DNA of 64,000 bases from Phycisphaerales bacterium. GTDB lineage: Bacteria > Planctomycetota > Phycisphaerae > Phycisphaerales > UBA1924. Below, piece after piece: positions 43,899 to 52,045 of this stretch. How positions within the stretch are numbered: the first letter of the stretch is position 1; each line of letters starts with the position of its first letter. The stretch spans positions 62,001 through 126,000 of the forward strand of contig JADYYE010000088.1 in NCBI GenBank assembly GCA_020853815.1, read 5' to 3'. The position numbers were made by a program, and so were the translations under genes. Below the pieces are notes generated by a model that was not told the DNA's origin, searched no databases, and worked only from the letters and a program-made list of their open reading frames with translations.

Positions 43899-45311
43899 AT
43901 GCAGAAGCTCTGCATCGCCCTCGTCGTTGGAAACCGCGGCTTTTTCCCCGGACACCTGTGCGAAGCCGGGCGTGCTGACATGCTCGACGTGCTCGCCAAG
44001 GCCGGGTTCGACGTCGTCACGCTCTCGGCCGCCGACACCCGCTTTGGATCGGTGGAATCTCTGGACGACGCCCAGAGGGCCGCCGACCAGCTCAAGGCCC
44101 ACGCGGGCAAGATCGACGGCGTGATCGTCACGCTCCCCAACTTCGGGGATGAAAAAGCAATCGCCAACACCCTCCGCTGGTCGAACTTGCGCGTCCCCGT
44201 GCTCGTCCACGCGTTCAACGACGACCCCGCGAAGATGACCATCAAGGACCGTCGCGACAGCTTCTGCGGCAAGATGTCGGTCTGCAACAACCTGCGCCAG
44301 TACGACATCCCCTTCACGCTCACTCGCCTGCACACCGACGACCCGCGCTCCGCCACCTTCGCCGCCGACCTCGCGGACTTCACCGCCACCTGCCGCGTCG
44401 TGCGCGCGATGCGCGGCCTGCGGATCGGCGCTCTGGGCGCCCGCCCCACCGCTTTCAACACCGTCCGCTACAGCGAGAAGCTCCTCGAGCAATCCGGCAT
44501 CAGCGTCGAGACCATGGACCTCTTCGATTTCTTCGGGCGCGTCAACAAGCTTGGCGACTCCGATCCGCGCGTCGCGGCCAAGCTCAAGTCGATCCAGGGC
44601 TACGTCAACACCGGCAACGTGCCGCAGCTCCCGGTCATCAAAATGGCCAAGCTCGGCGTGGTGCTCGACGAGTGGAAGCAGCAGGCCCGCCTCGACGCCA
44701 CCGCGATCCAGTGCTGGACCGCGATGGAGGAGTTCTACGGCGTCGTTCCCTGCACGCTCATGAGCATGCAGTCCAACGATCTCTCGCCCAGCGCCTGCGA
44801 GGTCGACGTCGTCGGCACGGTCGCCATGGTCGCCCTCGCCAGGGCGAGCCAGAAGCCCGCGGCCCTCGTCGACTGGAACAACAACTACGGCACCGACCCC
44901 GACAAGGGCGTCGTCTTCCACTGCTCAAACCTTCCCAAGGACATCTTCGTCAATAACGCGCCCGCCATGGACTACCAGGAGATCATCGCGGGAACCGTCG
45001 GCAAGGACAATACCTATGGCACGGTCGTCGGGCGTGTCGCCGCCGCGCCGTGTACCTACCTCCGCGTCGGCACCGATGACCAGCAGGGGCGCGTCCGCGC
45101 CTACCTCGGCGAGGGACAACTCACGAGCGACCCGCTCAACACCTTCGGCGGTGTCGGCGTGATCCAGGTCCCACGCTTCCAGGAACTGCTCCGCTACATC
45201 TGCCAGAACGGCTTCGAACACCACGTCGCGATCACGCCCAGCCTGTGCGCCGGCTCTATCCGCGAAGCGTTCTCAACCTACCTCGGCTGGGACGTGCATC
45301 ACCACCGGTAA
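43899..45311 (+). CDS. L-fucose/L-arabinose isomerase-family protein
   Basis: 470 aa from the ATG at 43899, with GGAG 8 nt upstream. The sequence (VVGNRGFFPGHLCEAGRADML, VIVTLPNFGDEKAIANTLRW, GYVNTGNVPQLPVIKMAKLGVVLDEWK, QCWTAMEEFYGVVPCTLMSM, CEVDVVGTVAMVALA) belongs to the L-fucose isomerase-like superfamily. These enzymes interconvert aldoses and ketoses with a divalent metal. In this locus, conversion of L-arabinose to L-ribulose is the natural guess; L-fucose or another sugar cannot be excluded. There is no signal peptide. It is divergent from the ROK regulator. Confidence 0.82.
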   Translation: MQKLCIALVVGNRGFFPGHLCEAGRADMLDVLAKAGFDVVTLSAADTRFGSVESLDDAQRAADQLKAHAGKIDGVIVTLPNFGDEKAIANTLRWSNLRVPVLVHAFNDDPAKMTIKDRRDSFCGKMSVCNNLRQYDIPFTLTRLHTDDPRSATFAADLADFTATCRVVRAMRGLRIGALGARPTAFNTVRYSEKLLEQSGISVETMDLFDFFGRVNKLGDSDPRVAAKLKSIQGYVNTGNVPQLPVIKMAKLGVVLDEWKQQARLDATAIQCWTAMEEFYGVVPCTLMSMQSNDLSPSACEVDVVGTVAMVALARASQKPAALVDWNNNYGTDPDKGVVFHCSNLPKDIFVNNAPAMDYQEIIAGTVGKDNTYGTVVGRVAAAPCTYLRVGTDDQQGRVRAYLGEGQLTSDPLNTFGGVGVIQVPRFQELLRYICQNGFEHHVAITPSLCAGSIREAFSTYLGWDVHHHR

Positions 45312-45439
45312 CCTCGCGTCGGTCGTGCGAGCAGCCAAGCGCGGATCGCGAGGCCAAGGAGCCCCTCCTTCAATCGCAGGCCCGGCAGACGCCTGCCACC
45401 CGCGCTGGGTACTCCCGCTTTGCACGACGATTCGATCGC

Positions 45440-46426
45440 TCAGCCCACCTGGCTCGCGATGATCTTGTCGAGCATCTCCGAGAGTTGCTGCATTCGCTTC
45501 ACGTCGCCGCCGCCCATCTCGATCGTCGCCCAGCCGCCCTCGCCGCCGGTATAGCCGACGTCGTCGAGCGCCTTCATGATCGCCGGCCAGTTGTTGTCGC
45601 CCTCCATGAGGTCGACCGCGAAGCCCTTCCACAGCCCCTCGTCGTTGCGCTTCTTGCGGCTGAACTCTTTGATGTGCAGCTTCGCGAGACGATCACCCAG
45701 GATGTGAATCCATTGGTCCGCCCAGCCATAGTTCGCCACGTTGCCGATGTCGAAGTGCCACTTGACCCACGGTGAGTTGAACTCGTCGACGTAGCGAGCG
45801 GCCTCCATGGGGCTGAGCAAGAAGTTGTTCCACACGTTCTCGACCGCGATCTGGACCTTCAACTCCTCCGCGATCGGCAGCGCCTTCTTGATCTGCTCGA
45901 CCGACCATTCCCAAGCCTTGTCGTAGGGCATCTGCTCGTTCACCACCGCGGGCACCAGCAGAATGCTCGTCGAGCCGCAGGTGTGCGCATCGCGCAGACA
46001 CTGGACGAGCCCGTCGAACCCCATCTGACGCACCTTTTCCTCCGGGTTGTTGAGGTGGTATTTCCAGTGGACCGAGTCCACCATGCCATGCACCTTCAGT
46101 CCCGTCGCCTCGATCGCCTTGGTGATGTCGCTCATCGGGATCGAGGTCGGACTGTCCATCTCCACGCCGTCAAAGCCCGCGTCCTTCAAGATCTTGAACT
46201 TCTCCGTCACGTTCGCGCCGTCGCCGCACATGCCGATCATGACCGCCTTGCGCAGCTTGCGTGCCCCCGTGTTGGGCTTGGCCCGCGCGGACGCCGCGCT
46301 CGCATTCGCCGACGCGCCAATCACCGCCGAACCAGCGAGCGCCGAACCAGCCGACGCCGAACCCACGGCCGCGATCGCGGCGCCCGCGGCAACATTCACG
46401 AACGAACGACGAGAAAGCTCCGACAT
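45440..46426 (-). CDS. Tat-exported sugar isomerase/epimerase-like TIM-barrel protein
   Basis: 328 aa from the ATG at 46426, with a strong GGAGGTG ribosome-binding site. MSELSRRSFVNVAAGAAIAA is a twin-arginine signal, followed by an unusually repetitive Ala/Gly/Ser stretch to about residue 50. The xylose-isomerase-like barrel has KILKDAGFDGVEMDSPT, VQIAVENVWNNFLLSPMEAARYVDE, VKWHFDIGNVANYG, KLHIKEFSRKK and GGEGGWATIEM, with the conserved E/D/H/E metal ligands apparent. Planctomycetes export many such proteins; substrates are mostly unknown. It is convergent with the isomerase gene, hence perhaps related to the arabinose locus. Confidence 0.85.
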   Translation of the reverse strand: MSELSRRSFVNVAAGAAIAAVGSASAGSALAGSAVIGASANASAASARAKPNTGARKLRKAVMIGMCGDGANVTEKFKILKDAGFDGVEMDSPTSIPMSDITKAIEATGLKVHGMVDSVHWKYHLNNPEEKVRQMGFDGLVQCLRDAHTCGSTSILLVPAVVNEQMPYDKAWEWSVEQIKKALPIAEELKVQIAVENVWNNFLLSPMEAARYVDEFNSPWVKWHFDIGNVANYGWADQWIHILGDRLAKLHIKEFSRKKRNDEGLWKGFAVDLMEGDNNWPAIMKALDDVGYTGGEGGWATIEMGGGDVKRMQQLSEMLDKIIASQVG

Positions 46427-46514
46427 CCGACACCTCCGCCAGCCAACTCAACGCAAACGACGCGGGCACTCGCCCGCGACCAGAATCATCCTTGTCCAGA
46501 ATAGCAGAACGAAC

Positions 46515-47105
46515 TCAAGCGGCGGGGTTCGGTCTCTCAATGCCGCCCGTCATCGATTCTTCGGTCCGCTTCACGAACCCAAACCAAATGATGAGGAAGA
46601 GCGGATACAAGAGCCCGAAGAGCGCCCCGATCACAATTCCGATGACCAGCCCGATGCTCCCCATTGGTCCTTGCATCGCTTTGGCCGTCGGATTGTCGGG
46701 ATTCTGAGCCGCCCACTGCTGCATCACGGCTTGCTGCTGGAACTGCAGCCACACGCCGATTCCGAACAGCACCACCGCGAACCCGGCGTAGGCCAAGTGC
46801 AGATGCCGCCCCATGATTCTCCGCCCGAGCGTCATCCCGCCCGCAACGATGAGCAAGATGTCCGCCACCACCCCCGCCGCCAGGTGAATCATCATGCCCG
46901 GCGAGATCTGGCTCGGAGGCATCTGGTTCTGCATTTCGGGCGGCACCATCGCCTGCCCAAAAATCGAGCCCACCACTCCACACCCCGCGCAGCCAACCAT
47001 GACCGCCCCGATCACGATGCTCGTGATCCCCACCGCCTTCGGCCACTTCGGCGGCTCGATCATGTCTACGTCGTAGTCGAGCACCGGAGGCACACCCTGG
47101 CTCAT
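46515..47105 (-). CDS. Four-helix membrane protein of unknown function
   Basis: 196 aa from the ATG at 47105 (AAAGGG at 8 nt). Four membrane segments are visible: about 25-50 (VGITSIVIGAVMVGCAGCGVVGSIFG), 72-92 (MIHLAAGVVADILLIVAGGM), 102-122 (HLAYAGFAVVLFGIGVWLQF) and 152-180 (GSIGLVIGIVIGALFGLLYPLFLIIWFGF). Loops are rich in Met, Gln and Pro (VPPEMQNQMPPSQISPGMM). The pattern is common in planctomycetes and has no assigned role. It starts divergently from the PEP-CTERM-like gene. Confidence 0.7.
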   Translation of the reverse strand: MSQGVPPVLDYDVDMIEPPKWPKAVGITSIVIGAVMVGCAGCGVVGSIFGQAMVPPEMQNQMPPSQISPGMMIHLAAGVVADILLIVAGGMTLGRRIMGRHLHLAYAGFAVVLFGIGVWLQFQQQAVMQQWAAQNPDNPTAKAMQGPMGSIGLVIGIVIGALFGLLYPLFLIIWFGFVKRTEESMTGGIERPNPAA

Positions 47106-47243
47106 CGCTAACCCTTTCGAGACGACCGAACAAATCTATGACGCCAACGCGAGAAAGTGTACCGACCTTTCGCCGGTGAGTTCCTGCCGGGCCCGATAGC
47201 CGCACACCCACCCCAAGCACCCAGGAATTGCGTAGAAATCACC

Positions 47244-47272
47244 TTGGCGGACGCTCCGCTCCCCTTTATCAT
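47244..47272 (+). promoter_or_regulatory. Sigma-70-like promoter for the PEP-CTERM-like gene
   Basis: TTGGCG (47244-47249), a 17-nt spacer and TATCAT (47267-47272), about 37 nt before the ATG at 47310. This is the best-formed -35/-10 pair seen in the window. Confidence 0.5.
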
Positions 47273-47309
47273 CAGGCCTTCCGCCCATTTCCCTTGAGAG
47301 GAGAGACAG

Positions 47310-48125
47310 ATGCACAGGATTCATGTTGGAGTTGTGGCCTTGTCGGCCATCGTTGCTGCGTCGGCCTCCGCCGGAGTCGTTCAGTTCATGGCCTCCGACG
47401 GCAACAAGCTGTTCCGTGCCGACTCGACCGGCAACGTTGATGCGCCGATCACGTTGTCCGCGCATATCCAGTCGCTCACGTTCGTGCCCGGCGGATTCTC
47501 GATCCCCGGCGCGGGCGGCGGCAACATCGTCGCCTGTGCCGCCGACCCCGTCGCGGGCAAGTGGGCCGTCTATCGCATGGACGACCCCGCCGGAGCCGCC
47601 ACCCTCGTCAAGATCGGCGAGACGTCGTTTAGCGTCGGCTCGTTGGCGTTCGGCAATGACGGAATGTACGGCGTTGATGCTTCCGCCAATCCCATCCGCG
47701 TTCGCAAGCTCAGCTCCACCGATTTCTCCATCACGCAGTCATGGTCCACCGGCGTCAACGTTACCGGCGGCGGCGGCCTGGCCTACGACCGCGCCAACGA
47801 CCGCTTCCTGCTCACGGACGCCACCAACAACCGCCTCATGAGCTGGACCCCCGACACCAACGCCACCAACATCGGCGGCGTCGGTTTCGGATTCCTCAAC
47901 AACGGCCTGGAGTTCATCCAAGGCGATCTCTACGGCGCGCTCCGCCCCGACTCGCCCAACAACACCCTCCGCTTCGGCAAGTTCGACACCTCCACGGGCG
48001 CGTTCACAACGCTCGCGACCGCGACGGGCATCCAGGGCAACGGCACGGGCTTCGTCGCCATCCCCGCGCCGGGCGCGCTCGCCCTTGCTGGGCTGGCGCT
48101 GGCCGCCACGCGCCGCCGTCGCTGA
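47310..48125 (+). CDS. Secreted protein with PEP-CTERM-like sorting tail
   Basis: 271 aa from the ATG at 47310, with GAGAGGAGAG upstream. The signal peptide is HVGVVALSAIVAASASAG. The body looks like a beta-propeller or repeat of strand pairs (FMASDGNKLFRADSTGNVD, GSLAFGNDGMYGVDAS, GGLAYDRANDRFLLTDATNNRLMSW, NGLEFIQGDLYGALRPD). The C-terminus, IPAPGALALAGLALAATRRRR, combines a PxP motif, a membrane helix and an Arg cluster, as recognised by exosortase-type systems. A surface or matrix role is likely. A Rho-independent terminator follows. Confidence 0.82.
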   Translation: MHRIHVGVVALSAIVAASASAGVVQFMASDGNKLFRADSTGNVDAPITLSAHIQSLTFVPGGFSIPGAGGGNIVACAADPVAGKWAVYRMDDPAGAATLVKIGETSFSVGSLAFGNDGMYGVDASANPIRVRKLSSTDFSITQSWSTGVNVTGGGGLAYDRANDRFLLTDATNNRLMSWTPDTNATNIGGVGFGFLNNGLEFIQGDLYGALRPDSPNNTLRFGKFDTSTGAFTTLATATGIQGNGTGFVAIPAPGALALAGLALAATRRRR

Positions 48126-48159
48126 GCCTCCGCCAAACTCGGATACGATGATCCATCAA

Positions 48160-48183
48160 GCCCCGCCTCGCGCGGGGCCTTTT
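48160..48183 (+). terminator. Rho-independent terminator after the PEP-CTERM-like gene
   Basis: GCCCCGC pairs with GCGGGGC across a short loop (48160-48178) and is followed by CTTTT. It lies 35 nt downstream of the stop codon. Confidence 0.8.
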
Positions 48184-48233
48184 CATGCGCCAGATCGTGC
48201 TCCATCGCTTTATCCGGATCAACGGATGGACGC

Positions 48234-48239
48234 TATACT
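48234..48239 (+). promoter_or_regulatory. Candidate -10 element for leaderless metH transcript
   Basis: TATACT ends 6 nt before the metH ATG; a start 7 nt downstream of the hexamer would fall on the A of ATG. No Shine-Dalgarno and no clear -35 are present. Confidence 0.45.
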
Positions 48240-48245
48240 CCGCCC

Positions 48246-51200
48246 ATGCCAAGCCCCTTCCTCGAGCGTCTCTCCCGCGGCATCGTCGTCTTCGACGGCG
48301 GCATGGGCACCCAGATCCACAAGGTCAACCTCTCGCTCGAGCGCGACTACTGCGGCTGCGAGAACTGCACCGACATCCTCTCCGCCACGCGCCCCGACGT
48401 CATCCAGTCCATCCACGAGCGCTACTTCGAGGCCGGCGCCGATGTCGTCGAAACAAACACCTTCGGCGGCTCCAAGCTCGTGCTCGCGGAGTTCGGCATC
48501 GCCGATCGAACCTACGAGATCGCTAAGTCCGCGGGCGAGGCGGCGCGGGCGGCCGCCCGCAAGCACTCCACCAAGGACAAGCCGCGCTTTGTCGCGGGCT
48601 CCATGGGCCCCGGCACCAAGCTCATCACGCTCGGCAACACCACTTGGGACGCGATGCTTGACGCCTATCGCGAGTGCGCCCGCGGCCTGATCGATGGCGG
48701 CGTCGATCTCCTCATCATCGAGACCTGCCAGGATCTGCTGCAAGTCAAGTGCGCCATCAACGCCGCTCTCGCCGCACTCGCGGAGAGGAACAAGTCGCCG
48801 CTCGACATCCCGATCATGGCGAGCGTCACGATCGAGAACACCGGCACGATGCTCCTGGGGACCGCGATCGAGGCCGCCGCCACCGCACTCGCGGGCTATC
48901 CGATCATGTCGCTCGGGCTGAACTGCGCCACCGGCCCCACGGAAATGACCGAGCACGTCCACTGGCTCGGCAAGCACTGGCGATCCTCTTCGCGATCTCT
49001 CTCGGTCATGCCCAACGCCGGCCTGCCCGTGCTCCACGAAGGCCGAACCGAGTACCCGCTCAAGCCCCAGCCATTCGTCGAGGCGATGCAGCGTTTCATC
49101 GAGCAGGACGGCGTGAACATCGTCGGCGGCTGCTGCGGCACGACCCCGGATCACATCAGGCTCCTCGCAGAATGCGTTGAGCAGAGCCGCCGGCACTCCG
49201 CCGCTTCGCCCCTTCGCCGCTCGACGACCACTCTACCGAAGGGTGTCACCTCGCTCTATTCCGTCGCGGACTACCGCCAGGACAGCTCGTTCCTGATCGT
49301 GGGAGAACGGATGAACGCCTCGGGGAGCAAGGCGTTCAAGCGATTGCTCGAGGCCGAGGACTGGGATTCGATCGCCTCCCTCGCCAAGGAGCAGCTGCGC
49401 GAGGGCGCGCACGTGCTCGACCTCAACGTCGACTACGCGGGGCGCGACAACGCACGCGACATGGCCGAGATCGTGAAGCGCGTCGTGCGTCAGGCAGACG
49501 CGCCGCTCATGCTGGACTCGACCCAGCTCAAGACCATCGAGGCGGGCCTGCGCCACGCGGGCGGCAAGTGCATCATCAACTCCGCCAACTTCGAAGAGGG
49601 CGAGCACAAGTTCGACGAGGTGATGCGTCTGGCCAAGACCTACGGCGCCGCGGTCGTGATCGGCTCGATCGACGAGGACAGAGAGGCCAGCATGGCCCGC
49701 ACCGCGGATCGCAAGTTCTCGATCGCCGAGCGCGGCCTGCGCCGCGCGGTCGACGTCTTCGGGCTTGATCCCGCCGACATCCTCTTCGATCCGCTCGTGC
49801 TCCCGATCTCGACGGGCATGGAGAGCGACCGGCGCAGCGCGCTCGAGCTCGTCGAGGGAATCCGCCGCATCAGCACCGCGTTCCCCGAGTGCCAGACGGT
49901 CGTCGGCCTCTCCAACGTCTCGTTCGGCCTGAACCCCGCCGCCCGCCTCGTGCTCAACTCCGCGTTCCTGCACGAGCTCCGCGACGCGGGCCTCACGGGC
50001 GCGATCGTCCACGCCGGCAAGATCCTCCCGCGGAACAAGATCCCTGACCCGCAGTGGGCCGCGGCGCTCGACCTCATCTATGACCGGCGCGAGAATGGCG
50101 ACCCGCTCGCCCGCTTCATCGAGCTCTTCAAGGACGCAACCGCCGCCGCGACGGCGCGCGTGGTCAAGACCCTCTCGCTGGAAGAACAGCTCCGCGCCCA
50201 CATCATCGACGGCGAGAAGCAGGGCCTGAAGGAAACGCTCGATGCCGCCCTTGCGAAGTACCCGCCGCTCGACATCATCAACGACCACCTGCTCGACGGG
50301 ATGAAGACCGTCGGCGAACTCTTCGGCTCGGGGCGCATGCAGCTCCCCTTCGTGCTGCAATCCGCCGAGGTCATGAAGATGGCCGTGTCGCAGCTCGAGC
50401 CGCTGATGGAGAGGAAATCGGGCGCCGCCAAGGGCTCGATCGTGCTCGCGACCGTGAAGGGCGACGTCCACGACATCGGAAAGAACCTCGTTGACATCAT
50501 CCTCACCAACAACGGCTACCGGGTCATCAACATCGGCATCAAGCAGCACCTGCCGCAGATCATGGCCGCGTACCACGAGCACAAGCCCGACGCGATCGGG
50601 CTCTCCGGCCTGCTCGTGAAGTCCGTGAACGTCATGGAAGAGAACATCGACGAGCTGAACCAGAGTGCCGATCGTCCGCGGCTCATCCTCGGCGGCGCCG
50701 CGCTCACACGCCACTACTGCGAAGGGCACCTCCGCCCCAAGTACAAGGGCGAGTGCTACTACGGCAAGGACGCGTTCGACGGCCTGCGCATCATGGACCT
50801 CCTCACCTCGGGCAAGTCCGGCCAGCTCGCGCTCGAGATCGATGAACGCCAGGGCAAGCGATCCAAGGCCGAGGAATTGATCGTCGCGACGCGCGTCGCC
50901 AAGCTCGCGGGAGCGCAGCGTGATCGAAATGAACGAGAACCCGCCGCGGCTGGTACAGGCACATCAACCGCTACGTCAAAGGTCCGATCCGACGTGAGCA
51001 CGAGCACCGCCGTCCCCACTCCTCCCTTCTGGGGCACTCGCGTCGTCGAGTCGCTCGACCTCGACGACATCTACGCCTTCGTCAATCCCGTCGCGCTCTT
51101 CCGCGGGCAGTGGGGATTCAAGAAGGGCGCGATGTCCGATCGCGAATACGACGCGATGCTCGAGGATAAGGTCGTTCCGATCTTCAACCGCGTGAAGTCG

Positions 51201-51845
51201 CTCTGCAAGAGCGAACGCATCCTTCAGCCGCGCGTGGTCTACGGCTACTTCCCCTGCAACTCCGACGGAGACGACCTCGTCATCTGGGACACGCCGCCTA
51301 GCTCCCCCACTTCGCCTCTTCGTCTCTCCGTTTCTTCGTCTCTCCGTGAACGTCTTCGCTTCACGTTCCCCCGTCAGTCCGACAAACGCCGCCTCTGCAT
51401 CTCCGACTTCTTCCGCCCGATCGATTCCGGCGAGGTCGATGTCATCGGCATGCACTGCGTGACGATGGGCACGCGTGCCAGCGAGGCCGCCAAGGCCCTC
51501 TACGCCAAGAACGAGTACCAGGAGTACCTCTACCTGCACGGTCTGGGGGTCGAGACGGCCGAGGCGCTCGCAGAGTTCTGGCACAAGCGCACGCGCCAGG
51601 AACTGGGAATCGCGACCGATGACTCGCCCAGGATCAAGGAACTCTTCACCCAGCACTACCGCGGCAGCCGTTACAGCTTCGGCTATCCCGCCTGCCCCGA
51701 TATGAGCGATCAGGAGAAGCTCTTTTCGCTCCTCGATCCATCACGCATCGGGTGCGAACTCACCGAGAACCACCAGATCGACCCGGAGCAATCGACCAGC
51801 GCGATCATCGTGCACCACCCCGAGGCGAAGTACTTCAACGTGTGA
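48246..51845 (+). CDS. metH: Cobalamin-dependent methionine synthase
   Basis: 1199 aa from the ATG at 48246. It transfers a methyl group from methyltetrahydrofolate via methylcobalamin to homocysteine. Four modules are intact. The homocysteine barrel (residues about 1-325) has zinc-ligand Cys in GLNCATGP and GGCCGTTP. The pterin-binding barrel (about 345-620) has NASGSKAFKRLL, DLNVDYAGRDN and NSANFEEGE. The B12 domain (about 640-880) has DVHDIGKNLVDIILTNNGY with the cobalt-binding His. The SAM-dependent reactivation domain (about 940-1199) has RYSFGYPACPD. A low-complexity segment at about residues 1018-1040 interrupts the reactivation domain and is encoded by pyrimidine-rich repeat-like DNA. 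No riboswitch precedes it. Confidence 0.95.
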   Translation: MPSPFLERLSRGIVVFDGGMGTQIHKVNLSLERDYCGCENCTDILSATRPDVIQSIHERYFEAGADVVETNTFGGSKLVLAEFGIADRTYEIAKSAGEAARAAARKHSTKDKPRFVAGSMGPGTKLITLGNTTWDAMLDAYRECARGLIDGGVDLLIIETCQDLLQVKCAINAALAALAERNKSPLDIPIMASVTIENTGTMLLGTAIEAAATALAGYPIMSLGLNCATGPTEMTEHVHWLGKHWRSSSRSLSVMPNAGLPVLHEGRTEYPLKPQPFVEAMQRFIEQDGVNIVGGCCGTTPDHIRLLAECVEQSRRHSAASPLRRSTTTLPKGVTSLYSVADYRQDSSFLIVGERMNASGSKAFKRLLEAEDWDSIASLAKEQLREGAHVLDLNVDYAGRDNARDMAEIVKRVVRQADAPLMLDSTQLKTIEAGLRHAGGKCIINSANFEEGEHKFDEVMRLAKTYGAAVVIGSIDEDREASMARTADRKFSIAERGLRRAVDVFGLDPADILFDPLVLPISTGMESDRRSALELVEGIRRISTAFPECQTVVGLSNVSFGLNPAARLVLNSAFLHELRDAGLTGAIVHAGKILPRNKIPDPQWAAALDLIYDRRENGDPLARFIELFKDATAAATARVVKTLSLEEQLRAHIIDGEKQGLKETLDAALAKYPPLDIINDHLLDGMKTVGELFGSGRMQLPFVLQSAEVMKMAVSQLEPLMERKSGAAKGSIVLATVKGDVHDIGKNLVDIILTNNGYRVINIGIKQHLPQIMAAYHEHKPDAIGLSGLLVKSVNVMEENIDELNQSADRPRLILGGAALTRHYCEGHLRPKYKGECYYGKDAFDGLRIMDLLTSGKSGQLALEIDERQGKRSKAEELIVATRVAKLAGAQRDRNEREPAAAGTGTSTATSKVRSDVSTSTAVPTPPFWGTRVVESLDLDDIYAFVNPVALFRGQWGFKKGAMSDREYDAMLEDKVVPIFNRVKSLCKSERILQPRVVYGYFPCNSDGDDLVIWDTPPSSPTSPLRLSVSSSLRERLRFTFPRQSDKRRLCISDFFRPIDSGEVDVIGMHCVTMGTRASEAAKALYAKNEYQEYLYLHGLGVETAEALAEFWHKRTRQELGIATDDSPRIKELFTQHYRGSRYSFGYPACPDMSDQEKLFSLLDPSRIGCELTENHQIDPEQSTSAIIVHHPEAKYFNV
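51300..51368 (+). repeat. Pyrimidine-rich repeat-like insert within metH
   Basis: A C/T-rich tract with repeated TCGTCTCTCCGT units is translated as PPSSPTSPLRLSVSSSLRER inside the MetH reactivation domain. Composition and phrase structure resemble the intergenic modular repeats at 58747-59084 and 62030-62295. Confidence 0.5.
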
Positions 51846-52045
51846 AGTCGCACGCCTGCATCGAGTGATTCCAGCGTCTTCGGACGCCGCACCTGATCGA
51901 GTCCGCGAGCAAGGGCCCGGGTCGATGCCCCCAGAGCCTCGCGAGTTTCACAAGAACCGGATGTCACTGCTCAAGAAAACAACCGCGACCTTCGCCGCGG
52001 CCGCATTCGGTCTCACTCAGTTCAGATCGCAATCCCGACCTCGCC

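Noticed and set aside
48126-48245. Cobalamin or SAM riboswitch before metH.
   Set aside because: The gap is only 120 nt, is partly taken by a terminator, and shows no B12-box or S-box motif.
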